Shown: in pieces, positions 36,949 to 46,087 of the stretch
Position numbering within the stretch: the stretch's first letter is position 1
How the letters are laid out: every line of letters begins with the position of its first letter
Assembly: GCA_016432725.1 (NCBI GenBank)
Contig: JACJDG010000003.1
Coordinates: 1,612,001-1,676,000, forward strand
Source: Streptomyces sp. DHE7-1
Lineage (GTDB): Bacteria; Actinomycetota; Actinomycetes; Streptomycetales; Streptomycetaceae
Direction of reading: 5' to 3'
DNA length: 64,000 nucleotides
Translations under genes and position numbers: made by a program
Notes under the pieces: model-generated
What the model saw: the letters and a program-made list of their open reading frames with translations, nothing else
Database searches by the model: none
Told to the model about the DNA's origin: nothing

Positions 36949-37842
36949 GTGTCCGTTCTGGTTCTCGTGCTCGCCGTGAGCGCCGCCGCCTGCGTGGGCT
37001 TCGGGTTCGTGCTCCAGCAGAGCGCCGCGCAACAGGCGCCGCTCGGCGACTTCCTCTCGTTCCGGCTGCTGCTGGACCTGGTGCGGGTGCCGCGCTGGCT
37101 GGGCGGCATCGCCCTGATGGTGGCCGGCATGGTGCTCGGCGCCGTCGCCCTCGGCAAGGGCGAGATCTCGCTGGTCGAACCGCTGCTCGCGACGAACCTG
37201 CTGTTCGCGCTCGCGCTGTCCCGGCTGCGGACGGGCAGATCGCTCGGCCGTCAGGGCTGGGCCGGGCTCGGGTTGCTGGCGGGCGGCGTGAGCGCGTTCA
37301 TCGTGGCGGGTGAGCCGCGCGGTGGCAGCGCCGTCACCGATCCGGTGCGGCACTGGCTGATCATCGGCGTGATGCTGGGCGCGGCCCTGGTGCTCACCAC
37401 CTGTGCCAAGCGCTCCCGGCTGGACGGGGGCCCGGTGCTGCTGGCCACCGCCGCCGGGCTGCTGTACGGCGTGCAGGACGCGCTCACCCGGATCTGCGGC
37501 ACCCGCTTCGCGGCCGGCGGCCTCACGGAACTCCTGACCGGCTGGCAGCCGTACGGCGTGGCCGCGCTGGGTGTCACCGGACTGGTCCTGGTGCAGAGCG
37601 CGTTCGAGACCGCCGAGCTGCGCATGTCGCTGCCGGCGCTCACCGCGGCCCAGCCGCTGGCCGGCATCCTGTGCGGGGTGGGCTTCCTCGGGGACCGGCT
37701 GCGCACCGACACCGGGGCGCTGGCCTGGGAGGCCGCGGGGCTCGCGGCGGTCGTCGCCGGCATCGTGCTGCTCGGGATGCACCCGGCGATGCCGTCGGGC
37801 GCGGTGGGCGCGGAGCGCGCCCGGGACCTCCAGTCGCGCTGA
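36949..37842 (+). CDS. DMT-superfamily (EamA-like) membrane protein
   Basis: A 297-residue protein with about 9-10 hydrophobic segments. It begins SVLVLVLAVSAAACVGFGFV and includes LGAVALGKGEISLVEPLLAT and MSLPALTAAQPLAGIL, typical of drug/metabolite transporter relatives in actinobacteria. The substrate is unknown. GTG 36949 is preferred because GAGG lies 7-8 bases upstream; an in-frame ATG at 36931 is the alternative. Followed by the NUDIX gene after 24 bp. Confidence 0.85.
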   Translation: MSVLVLVLAVSAAACVGFGFVLQQSAAQQAPLGDFLSFRLLLDLVRVPRWLGGIALMVAGMVLGAVALGKGEISLVEPLLATNLLFALALSRLRTGRSLGRQGWAGLGLLAGGVSAFIVAGEPRGGSAVTDPVRHWLIIGVMLGAALVLTTCAKRSRLDGGPVLLATAAGLLYGVQDALTRICGTRFAAGGLTELLTGWQPYGVAALGVTGLVLVQSAFETAELRMSLPALTAAQPLAGILCGVGFLGDRLRTDTGALAWEAAGLAAVVAGIVLLGMHPAMPSGAVGAERARDLQSR

Positions 37843-37866
37843 GACCTCGCGCCGGGCCCTGCTTGG

Positions 37867-38391
37867 ATGACGGGCATGAACCCTGCTGACGAGATCCTCG
37901 ACATCGTCGACGAGAACGACCGGGTGGTCGCGCGGGTGCCGCGCGGCGAGGCGTACGCCCGGGGCCTGCGCCACCGGTGCGTCTTCGTCCAGGCCCGGGA
38001 CGCGGCCGGCCGCCTGTTCGTGCACCGCCGCACCCCCACCAAGCTCGTCTTCCCCTCCCTGTACGACATGTTCGTCGGCGGCGTGGTGGGCGCGGGCGAG
38101 TCCTACGACGCGGCGGCGCTGCGCGAGGCCGAGGAGGAACTGGGCGTGTCGGGGCTGCCCCGGCCGGAGTTCCTCTTCAAGTTCCTCTACGACGACGGGG
38201 CCGGGAAGAGCTGGTGGTCGGCGGTGTACGAGGTGCGCTGCGACCTGCCCGTGCGGCCCCAGGCGGAGGAGGTGCAGTGGCACGACTTCCTGCCCGCGGA
38301 CGAGGTGGAGCGGCGGCTCGGCGAGTGGGAGTGGGTGCCGGACGGCGTGGCGGCCTACGAGCGGCTGCGGGCGTTCCGGTCGGCCGGGTGA
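37867..38391 (+). CDS. NUDIX hydrolase
   Basis: A 174-residue pyrophosphohydrolase with a complete NUDIX box (GAGESYDAAALREAEEELGV) at about 76-95. The N-terminal DEILDIVDENDRVVARVPRG and YDMFVGGVV segments resemble the YfcD/isopentenyl-diphosphate isomerase-like subgroup. The substrate is unknown. Same strand as the DMT protein and DUF202 genes. Confidence 0.9.
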   Translation: MTGMNPADEILDIVDENDRVVARVPRGEAYARGLRHRCVFVQARDAAGRLFVHRRTPTKLVFPSLYDMFVGGVVGAGESYDAAALREAEEELGVSGLPRPEFLFKFLYDDGAGKSWWSAVYEVRCDLPVRPQAEEVQWHDFLPADEVERRLGEWEWVPDGVAAYERLRAFRSAG

Positions 38392-38412
38392 CGCCCGGGT
38401 AGGGTCCTGCGC

Positions 38413-38805
38413 GTGAGTGAGTTCGTACGCAACGTCCGGCTCTGGTTCGCCCCGGAGCGGGTGCGCGAAGAGGGCGGCACGCCCGACTACCGGTTCTCGC
38501 TGGCCAACGAGCGCACCTTCCTGGCCTGGCTGCGGACCGCACTCGCGCTGATCGGCGGCGGGTTCGCGGTGGACCAGTTCCTGCCGGACCTGCGCTGGGC
38601 GTGGCGGGTCGGCCTGGCGCTCGCGCTGCTCGGCGCGGGGGTGCTGTGCTCGCTGCGCGCGGTGAACCACTACGTGCGCTGCGAACGGGCGATGCGGCGG
38701 GGCGAGGACCTGCCCGCCTCCCGGTTCCCGGCGGTGCTGAGCCTGGTCGTCGCGGTGGTGGCGGTCGCGATGGTCGTGGTGGTGCTGGTCGGATGGGCGG
38801 GGTGA
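38413..38805 (+). CDS. YidH/DUF202 membrane protein
   Basis: A 130-residue protein with a conserved FSLANERTFLAWLRTALALI motif and three transmembrane helices, as in YidH. The function is unknown. Its stop overlaps the start of a second DUF202 gene (GTGA), and the two proteins probably act together. Confidence 0.88.
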   Translation: MSEFVRNVRLWFAPERVREEGGTPDYRFSLANERTFLAWLRTALALIGGGFAVDQFLPDLRWAWRVGLALALLGAGVLCSLRAVNHYVRCERAMRRGEDLPASRFPAVLSLVVAVVAVAMVVVVLVGWAG

Positions 38806-39116
38806 GCACCGCCGGCCGTGATCCTGGCCTGCAGCCGGAGCGCACCCGGCTGGCCTGGCGGCGTACGACGCTGTCGGCCGCCGTGGCCACCGTGCTCGCC
38901 GTGCGGGCCGCGCTGCACGGCGGGGCGTCGGCCACCGCGGTCGTCGGATGCGCGGCCTGCTGCGTGCTGTGGCTGGGCTTCCTGTGGGTGGCCCACCATC
39001 GCATCCGCGCCCTGGCGGCCGGGCTCCGGCCGCCCGCGCTGGCGCCGAGGCACGCCACGGCCGCCGCGCTGTGCGCGGTGGCGATGGCCGTGTGCGCGGT
39101 CGTGCTGGTGGTCTGA
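38802..39116 (+). CDS. Second DUF202 (YidG-like) membrane protein
   Basis: 104 residues, with the DUF202 signature PERTRLAWRRTTLS and three hydrophobic helices. The GTG at 38802 gives a 4-base overlap with the previous stop; an in-frame ATG at 38793 is possible. Paired YidH/YidG-type genes occur together in many bacteria. Confidence 0.85.
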   Translation: MSTAGRDPGLQPERTRLAWRRTTLSAAVATVLAVRAALHGGASATAVVGCAACCVLWLGFLWVAHHRIRALAAGLRPPALAPRHATAAALCAVAMAVCAVVLVV

Positions 39117-39135
39117 GCCGGCGGCGGCCGGGGCT

Positions 39136-39297
39136 GGGCGTGTCTCCCCGGTCTTCGTGGATCAGGCCGCGGCGTCCGGTGCGGCGCCTCGGCGTGCGGT
39201 CGAGTCGCCCTCGTACCGGGCGTACGTAGGCGATTCGGCCGTGCGGCCAGGTGCCGTGCCTGGCGTCGCGGACCCGCGAAGACCGGGGAGACGCCCC
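39136..39297. mobile_element. 162-bp MITE-like element (family B)
   Basis: The ends are near-perfect 21-base inverted repeats (GGGCGTGTCTCCCCGGTC at the left, its complement at 39280-39297 with one extra base). No coding sequence with codon bias lies between. It abuts the family A element at 39301 with only CCC between them, so two different elements sit end to end. Confidence 0.7.
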
Positions 39298-39300
39298 CCC

Positions 39301-39475
39301 AGGGCCTGTCTGACAATTCCCGCCTGCCGCGCGACGCCATGCACGCACTCTCGCCGCACCGGCCCCAGACCCAAGTACGTCCAGTACGCGGCCCTGGAGC
39401 CGGCCCGCCGAGAGCACGCACCTGACGCCGCGCGGCCGCCCTTCGGGCGACGACGCGAATTGTCAGACAGGCCCT
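39301..39475. mobile_element. 175-bp MITE-like element, family A, copy 1
   Basis: Perfect 18-base terminal inverted repeats: AGGGCCTGTCTGACAATT at 39301-39318 and its complement at 39458-39475. Much of the interior is also imperfectly self-complementary, so the single strand could fold into a long hairpin. A second copy lies at 58378-58552 in the opposite orientation. The right end merges with the CTA stop codon of the downstream oxidoreductase gene. Confidence 0.85.
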
Positions 39476-40421
39476 AGGAGGCTTCCTCGGTCTCCCAGCC
39501 GACCGTCACCACGATCTTCCCGCGGGTGCGCCCCTCCTGGTTCAGCCGGTGCGCGTCGGCTGCCCGCTCCAGCGGGAAGGTCTCCTGGACGTGTACGGAC
39601 ACCACCCCCTGCTCGGCCAGTTGGGACAGCCTGTTCAGGTCCTCGGCGTCGGGCCGGACAAAGCAGTAGCGGCCGCCGTAGCCGACCACCTCCGGGTCGG
39701 CGATGGACGCCAGCCGCCCCTCCGGGGCGAGCAGGTTGGCCGAGACCTTCAGGGTGTCACCGCCGACGGTGTCGAAGACCGCGTCCACGCCCTCCGGGGC
39801 GAGTCCGCGCACCCGCTCGGCCAGGCCCTCGCCGTGGCTCACCGGCTCGCCGCCGATCCCGCGCACGAAGTCGTGGTTGCGCTCGCTCGCCGTGCCGATC
39901 ACCCGGGCGCCGAGGTGGGCGGCGATCTGTACGGCCAGCGAGCCGACGCCGCCGGCCGCCGCGTGCACCAGGACGGTCTCGCCGCGCTTGACCTCCAGCG
40001 CCTTGACCAGGACCTGGTAGGCGGTCAGCCCCGCCAGCGGCAGTCCGGCCGCCTCCTCGAAGGAGAGGTTGCGCGGCTTGCGCGCCAGGGTGCGCACGGG
40101 CGCGGCGACGTACTCGGCGAAGGTGCCCCGGGACAGGAAGTCCTCGCGGACGTAGCCGATGACCTCGTCGCCGACGGAGAACTCCGGTACCGAGGCGCCG
40201 GGCCGCACCACCACCCCGCTGACGTCCCAGCCGGGGATCACCGGGAAGACGGCGTCCAGGACCTGGTCCAGGTAGCCCTCGCGGCACTTCCAGTCGACCG
40301 GGTTGACGGCCGCCGCGCGGACCTTGACCAGCACCGAGTCGGGGCCGACCTTGGGGTCGTCCGCCTCGCCGTACTCCAGCACCTCGGGCCCGCCGTAGCG
40401 GCTGTAGCTGATGGCCTTCAT
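39474..40421 (-). CDS. NADP-dependent quinone oxidoreductase-like protein (MDR family)
   Basis: A 315-residue zinc-free medium-chain reductase, quinone oxidoreductase type. The N-terminus MKAISYSRYGGPEVLEYGE, PVDWKCREGYLD and the NADPH fold VLVHAAAGGVGSLAVQIAAH are typical. ATG 40421. The stop TAG is shared with the terminal repeat of MITE-like copy A1, so the C-terminus (GWETEEAS) may be altered compared with relatives. Divergent from the kinase/acyl-CoA dehydrogenase operon across 255 bp. Confidence 0.9.
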   Translation of the reverse strand: MKAISYSRYGGPEVLEYGEADDPKVGPDSVLVKVRAAAVNPVDWKCREGYLDQVLDAVFPVIPGWDVSGVVVRPGASVPEFSVGDEVIGYVREDFLSRGTFAEYVAAPVRTLARKPRNLSFEEAAGLPLAGLTAYQVLVKALEVKRGETVLVHAAAGGVGSLAVQIAAHLGARVIGTASERNHDFVRGIGGEPVSHGEGLAERVRGLAPEGVDAVFDTVGGDTLKVSANLLAPEGRLASIADPEVVGYGGRYCFVRPDAEDLNRLSQLAEQGVVSVHVQETFPLERAADAHRLNQEGRTRGKIVVTVGWETEEAS

Positions 40422-40617
40422 GCCCACGACCCTCCGGGGTCCTCGTGCGCCGCGCAACCGGTATGCCGGGATGTGCACCGTTCGCGTGACAGCGTCTGCG
40501 TCGCTCCCACCCGTACCCCGAAGGCGGACGCCATGACCACCCGCCGCGCGCGGGGTGCGCCGATTATCGTGGCTCCGGTCACGTTCGGGGTCCGGTTCGG
40601 CACGCGCACTGGACTGC

Positions 40618-40635
40618 ATACCGACCGGTCGGCAT
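40618..40635. promoter_or_regulatory. TetR-type operator, kinase/ACAD operon
   Basis: The palindrome ATACCGACCGGTCGGCAT (one mismatch), 42 bp before the phosphotransferase start. Twelve bases (ATACCGACCGGT) recur, on the opposite strand, at 46092-46103 in front of the SDR/synthetase/TetR operon. Confidence 0.65.
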
Positions 40636-40676
40636 CATGAGACGCGTTCCTGTTCACCCGTTCGTAGGAGTGATGT

Positions 40677-41698
40677 ATGAGCGCCGACCACCCGCCCGGA
40701 CTCGATCTCGACCGGCTGCGCGCGCTGCTCGAGCGTGAGCGGCCCGGCCTGGTCGACGGGCCGCTCACGGGCCGGCTGATCGAGGGCGGACGGTCGAACC
40801 TCACCTACGCGCTCTCCGACGGCACCTCGCGCTGGGTCGTCCGGCGGCCGCCGCTCGGGCACGTGCTGGCCACCGCGCACGACATGAAGCGCGAGCACCG
40901 GGTGATCAGCGCCCTCCACCCGACGGACGTACCGGTCCCCCGGCCGGTGCTGCTGTGCGAGGACGACGAGGTGCTCGGGGCGCCGTTCTACGTCATGGAG
41001 TTCGTCGAGGGCACGCCCTACCGCACCGCCCAGCAGCTCGCCCCCCTCGGCGAGACGCGGACCCGGGACGCCGTGCTCTCGCTCGTCGACACTCTGGTCG
41101 GGCTGCACGCCGTGGACCCCGCGGCCGTCGGGCTGCAGGACTTCGGGCGCCCGGAGGGCTTCCTGGACCGCCAGCTCCGCCGCTGGGGCAAGCAGCTCGA
41201 CGCCTCCCGCAACCGTGACCTGGCGGGCGTGGACGAACTGCACGCCGCCCTCGGCCGCGCCCTGCCCACCTCGCCCGCCCCGGCCGTCGTCCACGGCGAC
41301 TACCGGCTGGACAACGTGCTGATCGGCCCCGACGACACCATCCGGGCGATCCTCGACTGGGAGATGTCGACCCTCGGCGACCCGCTCACCGACCTGGGCC
41401 TGCTGGTGATGTACAGCACGCCGCTCGGCCTGCCGAAGTCGCCGGTGTCCACGACCGCCGAGGCGCCCGGGCACCCCGGCCCGCCGAGCTGATCGAGCGG
41501 TACGCCGCCCGCTCGGGGCGCGACGTCTCCGCCGTCTCCTGGTACACGGCGTTCGCCTGGTTCAAGCTCGCCGTGATCCTGGAGGGCATCCACTACCGGT
41601 ACACGCTCGGCCAGACGGTGGGCCGCGGCTTCGACCGGATCGGCGAGCTGGTGCCCGTCTTCATCGACCACGGACTGACCACTCTTCAGGAAGGCTGA
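40677..41698 (+). CDS. APH-family kinase, ACAD10/11-N-terminal/LvaA-like (frameshifted)
   Basis: A protein of the aminoglycoside-phosphotransferase fold, about 340 residues. Catalytic loop [14 protein letters not shown] (HxDxxxxN) and [17 protein letters not shown] (metal-binding Asp) are intact. A base is missing near 41480, so the last 70 residues ([15 protein letters not shown] to TLQEG) are in another frame. The closest relatives are the kinase domains fused to acyl-CoA dehydrogenases in ACAD10/11 and LvaA, which phosphorylate 4-hydroxyacyl-CoA. The dehydrogenase partner starts 7 bp downstream, so that role is more likely than antibiotic resistance. Confidence 0.87.
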
Positions 41699-41704
41699 CC
41701 GGAC

Positions 41705-42919
41705 ATGGACTTCGCGTTCGACGCGCGCACCGAGGAGCTGCGCGCAAGGCTGCTGGCCTTCATGGACGAGTACGTGTACCCGGCCGAGCCGGTCGCCGAG
41801 GAGCAGCGGGCCGCGCTGGCCTCGCCGTGGGACACCCCGGCCGTGGTGGAGGAACTGAAGGCCGAGGCGCGCCGGCAGGGCCTGTGGAACCTCTTCCTGC
41901 CCGACGCCGAGTACGGCGCGGGGCTGACCAACCTGCAGTACGCGCCGCTCGCCGAGATCACCGGCCGCTCCCCGCACCTGGCGCCGCCCGCGACGAACTG
42001 CGCCGCGCCCGACACCGGGAACATGGAGGTGCTGGCGCAGTTCGGCGACGAGCGGCAGCGCAAGCAGTGGCTGGAGCCGCTGCTGGCCGGGGAGATCCGC
42101 TCGGCGTTCGCGATGACCGAGCCGGAGGTGGCCTCCTCGGACGCCACCAACATCACCACGCACATCGAGCGGGACGGCGACGAGTACGTCGTCACCGGCC
42201 GCAAGTGGTACATCTCCGGGGCGATGAACCCCGACTGCAAGATCTTCATCGTCATGGGCAAGACGGACCCGGACGGCGCCGACATCCGCCGGCAGCAGTC
42301 CATGGTGCTGGTGCCGCGCGACACCCCCGGGGTGACCGTGCGCCGCGCGATGCAGGTCTTCGGCTACGAGGACCACTCGCACGGCGGCCACGCCGAGGTG
42401 GTCTTCGACCACGCGCGCGTGCCGGTCGCCAACCTGATCGGCGAGGAGGGCGGCGGCTTCGCCATCGCCCAGGCCCGGCTCGGCCCCGGCCGGATCCACC
42501 ACTGCATGCGGCTGATCGGCATGGCCGAGCGGGCGATCGAGCTGATGTGCCGGCGCGCGGTGTCCCGGACCGCCTTCGGCAAGGCGCTGGCCCAGCAGGG
42601 CGTGGTGCAGAACTGGATCGCGGACGCGCGGGTCACCGTCGAGCAGCTGAGGCTGCTGGTGCTGAAGACCGCCTGGCTGATGGACACCGTCGGCAACCGG
42701 GGCGCTCACACGGAGATCCAGGCCATCAAGATCGCCACCCCGCGCGCGGTGGTCGGCATCCTGGACCGCGCGATCCAGTTGCACGGCGCCGGCGGGGTGA
42801 GCCAGGACTTCCCGCTGGCCGAGCTGTACGCGAGCGCCCGCACCCTGATGCTGGCCGACGGCCCGGACGAGGTGCACCAGCGGTCGCTGGCCCGGCGCGA
42901 GCTGAAGAAGTACCTGTAG
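41705..42919 (+). CDS. Acyl-CoA dehydrogenase, ACAD10/11 C-terminal type
   Basis: A 404-residue FAD enzyme. It starts MDFAFDARTEELRARLLAFM and has the family segments AFAMTEPEVASSDATNI (FAD and substrate binding), VTGRKWYISGAMNPDCK, and GAGGVSQDFPLAELYASART near the C-terminus. The catalytic base is not obvious by position, as in the ACAD10/11 group. It lies 7 bp after the kinase in a two-gene operon and is proposed to act on the phosphorylated intermediate made by that kinase. A terminator hairpin follows. Confidence 0.93.
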   Translation: MDFAFDARTEELRARLLAFMDEYVYPAEPVAEEQRAALASPWDTPAVVEELKAEARRQGLWNLFLPDAEYGAGLTNLQYAPLAEITGRSPHLAPPATNCAAPDTGNMEVLAQFGDERQRKQWLEPLLAGEIRSAFAMTEPEVASSDATNITTHIERDGDEYVVTGRKWYISGAMNPDCKIFIVMGKTDPDGADIRRQQSMVLVPRDTPGVTVRRAMQVFGYEDHSHGGHAEVVFDHARVPVANLIGEEGGGFAIAQARLGPGRIHHCMRLIGMAERAIELMCRRAVSRTAFGKALAQQGVVQNWIADARVTVEQLRLLVLKTAWLMDTVGNRGAHTEIQAIKIATPRAVVGILDRAIQLHGAGGVSQDFPLAELYASARTLMLADGPDEVHQRSLARRELKKYL

Positions 42920-42930
42920 CGGACGCGGGT

Positions 42931-42960
42931 GAGGGGCGGCCGCGCGGGCGGCCGCCCCTC
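42931..42960. terminator. bidirectional terminator
   Basis: A perfect 13-bp stem (GAGGGGCGGCCGC and complement) with a 4-base loop between convergent acyl-CoA dehydrogenase and TetR genes. Confidence 0.75.
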
Positions 42961-42975
42961 GTTCGTGCGTGGCTG

Positions 42976-43578
42976 CTACGGGCGCAGCGCCCGCAGCAGC
43001 AGGTCGGCGAGGTGGTCGGCGACCTGCTGCGGGGTGAGCGGGCCGTCGGGGCGGTACCAGGTCGACAGGTGGTGGACCGAGCCGAAGTGGTAGTCCACGA
43101 CCAGGTCGGCCGGGGTCGCGGTGGAGAAGACGCCCTCGCGCTGGCCCTCCTCGATGAGCGCGCGGAAGCCCTCGTGGTAGCGCCGGCGCTCGGCGCGCAC
43201 CTGCTTGTTCTTCTCGGGGCTCAGATGGTGCATGGAGCGGAAGAAGATCATCGCGTCGTCGAGGTTCTCGATCGTCGTGACGACCACGTCGGCCGCCGCG
43301 CCCCTGAGCCGCTTCTCCACGGGCTCGTCCGCGTTCGCGAAGGTGTCGAGGCGCTCCTGCTGGATGCGCAGCACGCGCGCGTACACCTCGTGCAGAAGGT
43401 CGTCCTTGGAGCCGAAGTAGTGGTACAGCGCCCCCTTGGTGACGCCGGCCGCCTCCACGATCTCCTGCACCGACGTGCGGTCGTAGCCCTGCTCGGCGAA
43501 GAGGCGGGTGGCGGCGTCCAGCAGCCGCTGCGGGACGGGCGTCCCGTCTCCGTCCGTCGTCCTGGGCACTGCCGCCAC
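42976..43578 (-). CDS. TetR-family regulator of the 4-hydroxy-acid-like module
   Basis: A 200-residue repressor. The N-terminal helix-turn-helix is at about 30-50 (SVQEIVEAAGVTKGALYHYF), with a ligand domain containing FFRSMHHLSPEKNKQVRAER. It is the last gene of the minus-strand operon SDR, acyl-CoA synthetase, TetR and lies 17 bp after the synthetase. Matching palindromes before that operon and before the kinase/dehydrogenase operon are its probable targets, with an acyl-CoA as likely inducer (inference). Confidence 0.88.
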   Translation of the reverse strand: MAAVPRTTDGDGTPVPQRLLDAATRLFAEQGYDRTSVQEIVEAAGVTKGALYHYFGSKDDLLHEVYARVLRIQQERLDTFANADEPVEKRLRGAAADVVVTTIENLDDAMIFFRSMHHLSPEKNKQVRAERRRYHEGFRALIEEGQREGVFSTATPADLVVDYHFGSVHHLSTWYRPDGPLTPQQVADHLADLLLRALRP

Positions 43579-43595
43579 CTGCCTTTCCGTCGTGT

Positions 43596-45274
43596 CTACC
43601 GACTGTCGTTCGCGCCGCCTTGCGCCCGGGTGCGCAGTTCCCGCCGGAGGATCTTCCCACTCACCGTCTTGGGCAGGTCGGGCAGGATCTCCACCTGGCG
43701 CGGGTATTTGTAGGCGGCCAGTCTCTCCTTGCAGTACACCGCGAGTTCATCCGGGTCCGGGTCGGCGCCCGGGCGCAGGCTGATGTAGGCCTTGACGGTC
43801 TCGCCGCGGTAGCCGTCGGGGACGCCGACGACGGCCGCCTCGCGCACCGCCGGATGGGTGTACAGCACGTCCTCGACCTCGCGCGGCCAGACCTTGAAGC
43901 CGGACGCGTTGATCATGTCCTTCTTGCGGTCGACGACGTAGAGCCAGCCCTGCTCGTCCATGAACCCGATGTCCCCGGTGCGCAGCTCGCCGTCCGGGAA
44001 GGTCTCGGCGGTGGCGTCGGGGCGCCGCCAGTAGCCGGGGACGACCTGCGGGCCGCGTACGACGATCTCGCCCTGCTCTCCGAAGGGGAGTTCCTCTCCC
44101 CGGTCGTCCACGATCCGTACGACCGTGTCGGCGCCGGGCAGGCCGACCGAGAGCGTCCCGGAGACGGGGTCGACCGGTGACTCCAGGCCGGGCGGTACGG
44201 AGGCGCAGGGGGCGGTGCACTCGGTGAGGCCGTACCCGGTGCGGATGTACGGCCCGAAGCGCTCGCGGAACCGCTCGACCAGGGCCGGCGGCACGGGGGC
44301 GCCGCCGGAGGAGATGTTCACGAAGGAGGAGAAGTGGTCCGGGCCGACGTCCGGGTGCGCGGCGAGGGCCATGAACGCGGTGGACGGGCCGACCGTGTAG
44401 TGCGGGCGGTGCTCGGCGAAGGCCGCCAGGACCACGCCGGGCTCGAAGCGGTAGGTGAGCACGAGGGAGCCGGCGCTGTTCAGGCAGGCGCCGAGCTGGC
44501 AGACCATCCCGGTGATGTGGAACAGGGGCGCGAGCGCGTAGTAGACGGGCGCCTCGGGCAGGGCGAGGCCGGTCCGCTGGCGCTCGGCGTTGTGCATGAT
44601 GTTGCCGTGCGTGTTGGTGGCGCCCTTGGGGGTGCCGCTGGTGCCGGAGGTGTAGCTGATCAGGGCGATGTCGCCGGGGCGGGGGTCGCGGCCCGCGGGG
44701 GCCGGCCGCCCCGCCGGGCCACGGCCACGAGGTCGTCGGCGTCGGGGGCCTGGGGCAGCCGCTCGAAGGTGAGCACGCGCGCGTCGTCGCGCGTCTGGAA
44801 GTCGAGCTCGCAGCCGGTGAGCACGATCCGCACCGGCGAGTCGGCGGCCGTGTCCCGCAGGTACGACTCCCAGGCCCGGTCGGAGCAGATCAGCGCGGCG
44901 ACCTCGCCGTCCCGCAGCACGTGGGCGACCTCGGCCGACTTGTACATCGGGTTGACGGGCACGACGGTGGCGCCGGCCTTCCACGCGCCGAGGACGGCGA
45001 GCACGAAGTGCGGGGAGTTCTGCAGCAGCACGGCGACCCGGTCGCCGCGCTCCAGGCCGCGCTCCGCGAGGTGGGCGGCGACCGAGTCGGTCAGTTCGTC
45101 GACCTCCCGGTAGCCGAGGGAGGCGTCGAAGTAGGTGAGGAAGGTGCGGTCGGGCGTCTCGGCGACGGCGCGGCGCAGGGCGTGCACCAGGGAGTCGGCG
45201 GGGTCGACCGGGGCGCGCTGGGCCTCGTCGAGCAGGGCGAGCCAGGGCCGGGCCGCGTAGACGGAGCCGCTCAT
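43596..45274 (-). CDS. AMP-forming acyl-CoA synthetase (frameshifted)
   Basis: About 560 residues. It activates a carboxylic acid to its CoA ester with ATP. The adenylation motif ISYTSGTSGTPKGATNTHGN, GYGLTECTAP, the TGDIGFMDEQGWLYVVDRKK hinge and the catalytic Lys in KTVSGKILRREL are all present. A base is missing from the G run at 44697-44701, between the N-terminal part (ending about AVARRGG) and the motif just listed. The ATG at 45274 overlaps the SDR stop by 4 bases. Similar to medium- and long-chain or LvaE-type ligases; exact chain length unknown. Confidence 0.92.
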
Positions 45275-46044
45275 CGGGCGGCCTCCCACTTGCGCTGGAT
45301 GTGGTTCATGCCGGCGAGCCAGCGGTCGGGGGCGGCGGCCCGCGCCTGGTAGAACTCGGCGACCTCGGGGTGCGGCAGGATCAGGAAGCGGTCCTCCTCG
45401 ATGCCCCGGAACAGGGCGTCCGCCACGTCCTCGGGTTCGATCGCGGTGGGCTGGAGCACCAGGTCGCCCGCGCTGCCGGTGGCGGCCAGCATGTCGGTGC
45501 GCACGCCCTGGGGACAGATGGCGTGCACCTTGACCCCCTGGTGGCGGTAGGTCAGCGACAGCCACTCGGCGAAGGCCAGCGCACCGTGCTTGGTGACGGC
45601 GTAGGAGGGGGCGCCGATCATGGTGAGCAGTCCGGCGGCCGAGACGGTGGAGACGAACCGGCCGGCGCCGCGCTCCAGCCAGCCGGGCAGCAGCGCCTGG
45701 GCCGCGCGGACGTGCGCCATCACGTTGACGTCCCAGGACAGCGCCCAGGCCCGCTCGTCCAGGGGCGCGCCGGGCCCGGCGTCCTCGAAGGCGACGCCGG
45801 CGTTGGCGCAGTAGACGTCCACGGTGCCGCCGAGCGCGTCACGGGCCTGGTCGACGACGGCCGAGGCGTCACCGGGCACGGCGATCCCGCCGGTCTCCGC
45901 GGCCACGGCCTTCGCCTTGTCCGCGTCCAGGTCGTTGACGACCACGCGGGCGCCCTCGGCGGCGAACCGCCGGGCCAGCGCGGCCCCGATCCCTCCGCCC
46001 GCTCCGGTGACGACCACTCCCGCATCCCGCACGGTTTCCACCAT
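45271..46044 (-). CDS. Short-chain dehydrogenase/reductase
   Basis: A 257-residue NAD(P)-dependent SDR. The cofactor motif is VVTGAGGGIGAALAR, then the NAG equivalent in CANAGVAFED and the catalytic Ser-Tyr-Lys (STVSAAG, SYAVTKHG). The Asp in VNDLDADKAK suggests NAD preference. First gene of the operon with acyl-CoA synthetase and TetR, so a keto/hydroxy interconversion on the same carbon chain is likely. Divergent from namZ. Confidence 0.92.
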   Translation of the reverse strand: MVETVRDAGVVVTGAGGGIGAALARRFAAEGARVVVNDLDADKAKAVAAETGGIAVPGDASAVVDQARDALGGTVDVYCANAGVAFEDAGPGAPLDERAWALSWDVNVMAHVRAAQALLPGWLERGAGRFVSTVSAAGLLTMIGAPSYAVTKHGALAFAEWLSLTYRHQGVKVHAICPQGVRTDMLAATGSAGDLVLQPTAIEPEDVADALFRGIEEDRFLILPHPEVAEFYQARAAAPDRWLAGMNHIQRKWEAAR

Positions 46045-46087
46045 CGGTCTCCTTCTACACGACGCGACTCGGCTCGGCGACGGCCAG

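Noticed and set aside
39301..39318. The terminal repeat's GTCTGAC core as a GntR/FadR operator
   Set aside because: It resembles the gluconate operator core but is part of the terminal repeats present at both ends of both copies, so element structure explains it.
35761..39417. 1218-codon open frame on the minus strand across the EamA, NUDIX and DUF202 genes
   Set aside because: Shadow of plus-strand genes with good codon bias. Part of it lies in the MITE-like element.
40677..41698. APH-fold protein as an aminoglycoside resistance gene
   Set aside because: Its operon partner is an acyl-CoA dehydrogenase of the ACAD10/11 type, and its motifs match that kinase group better.
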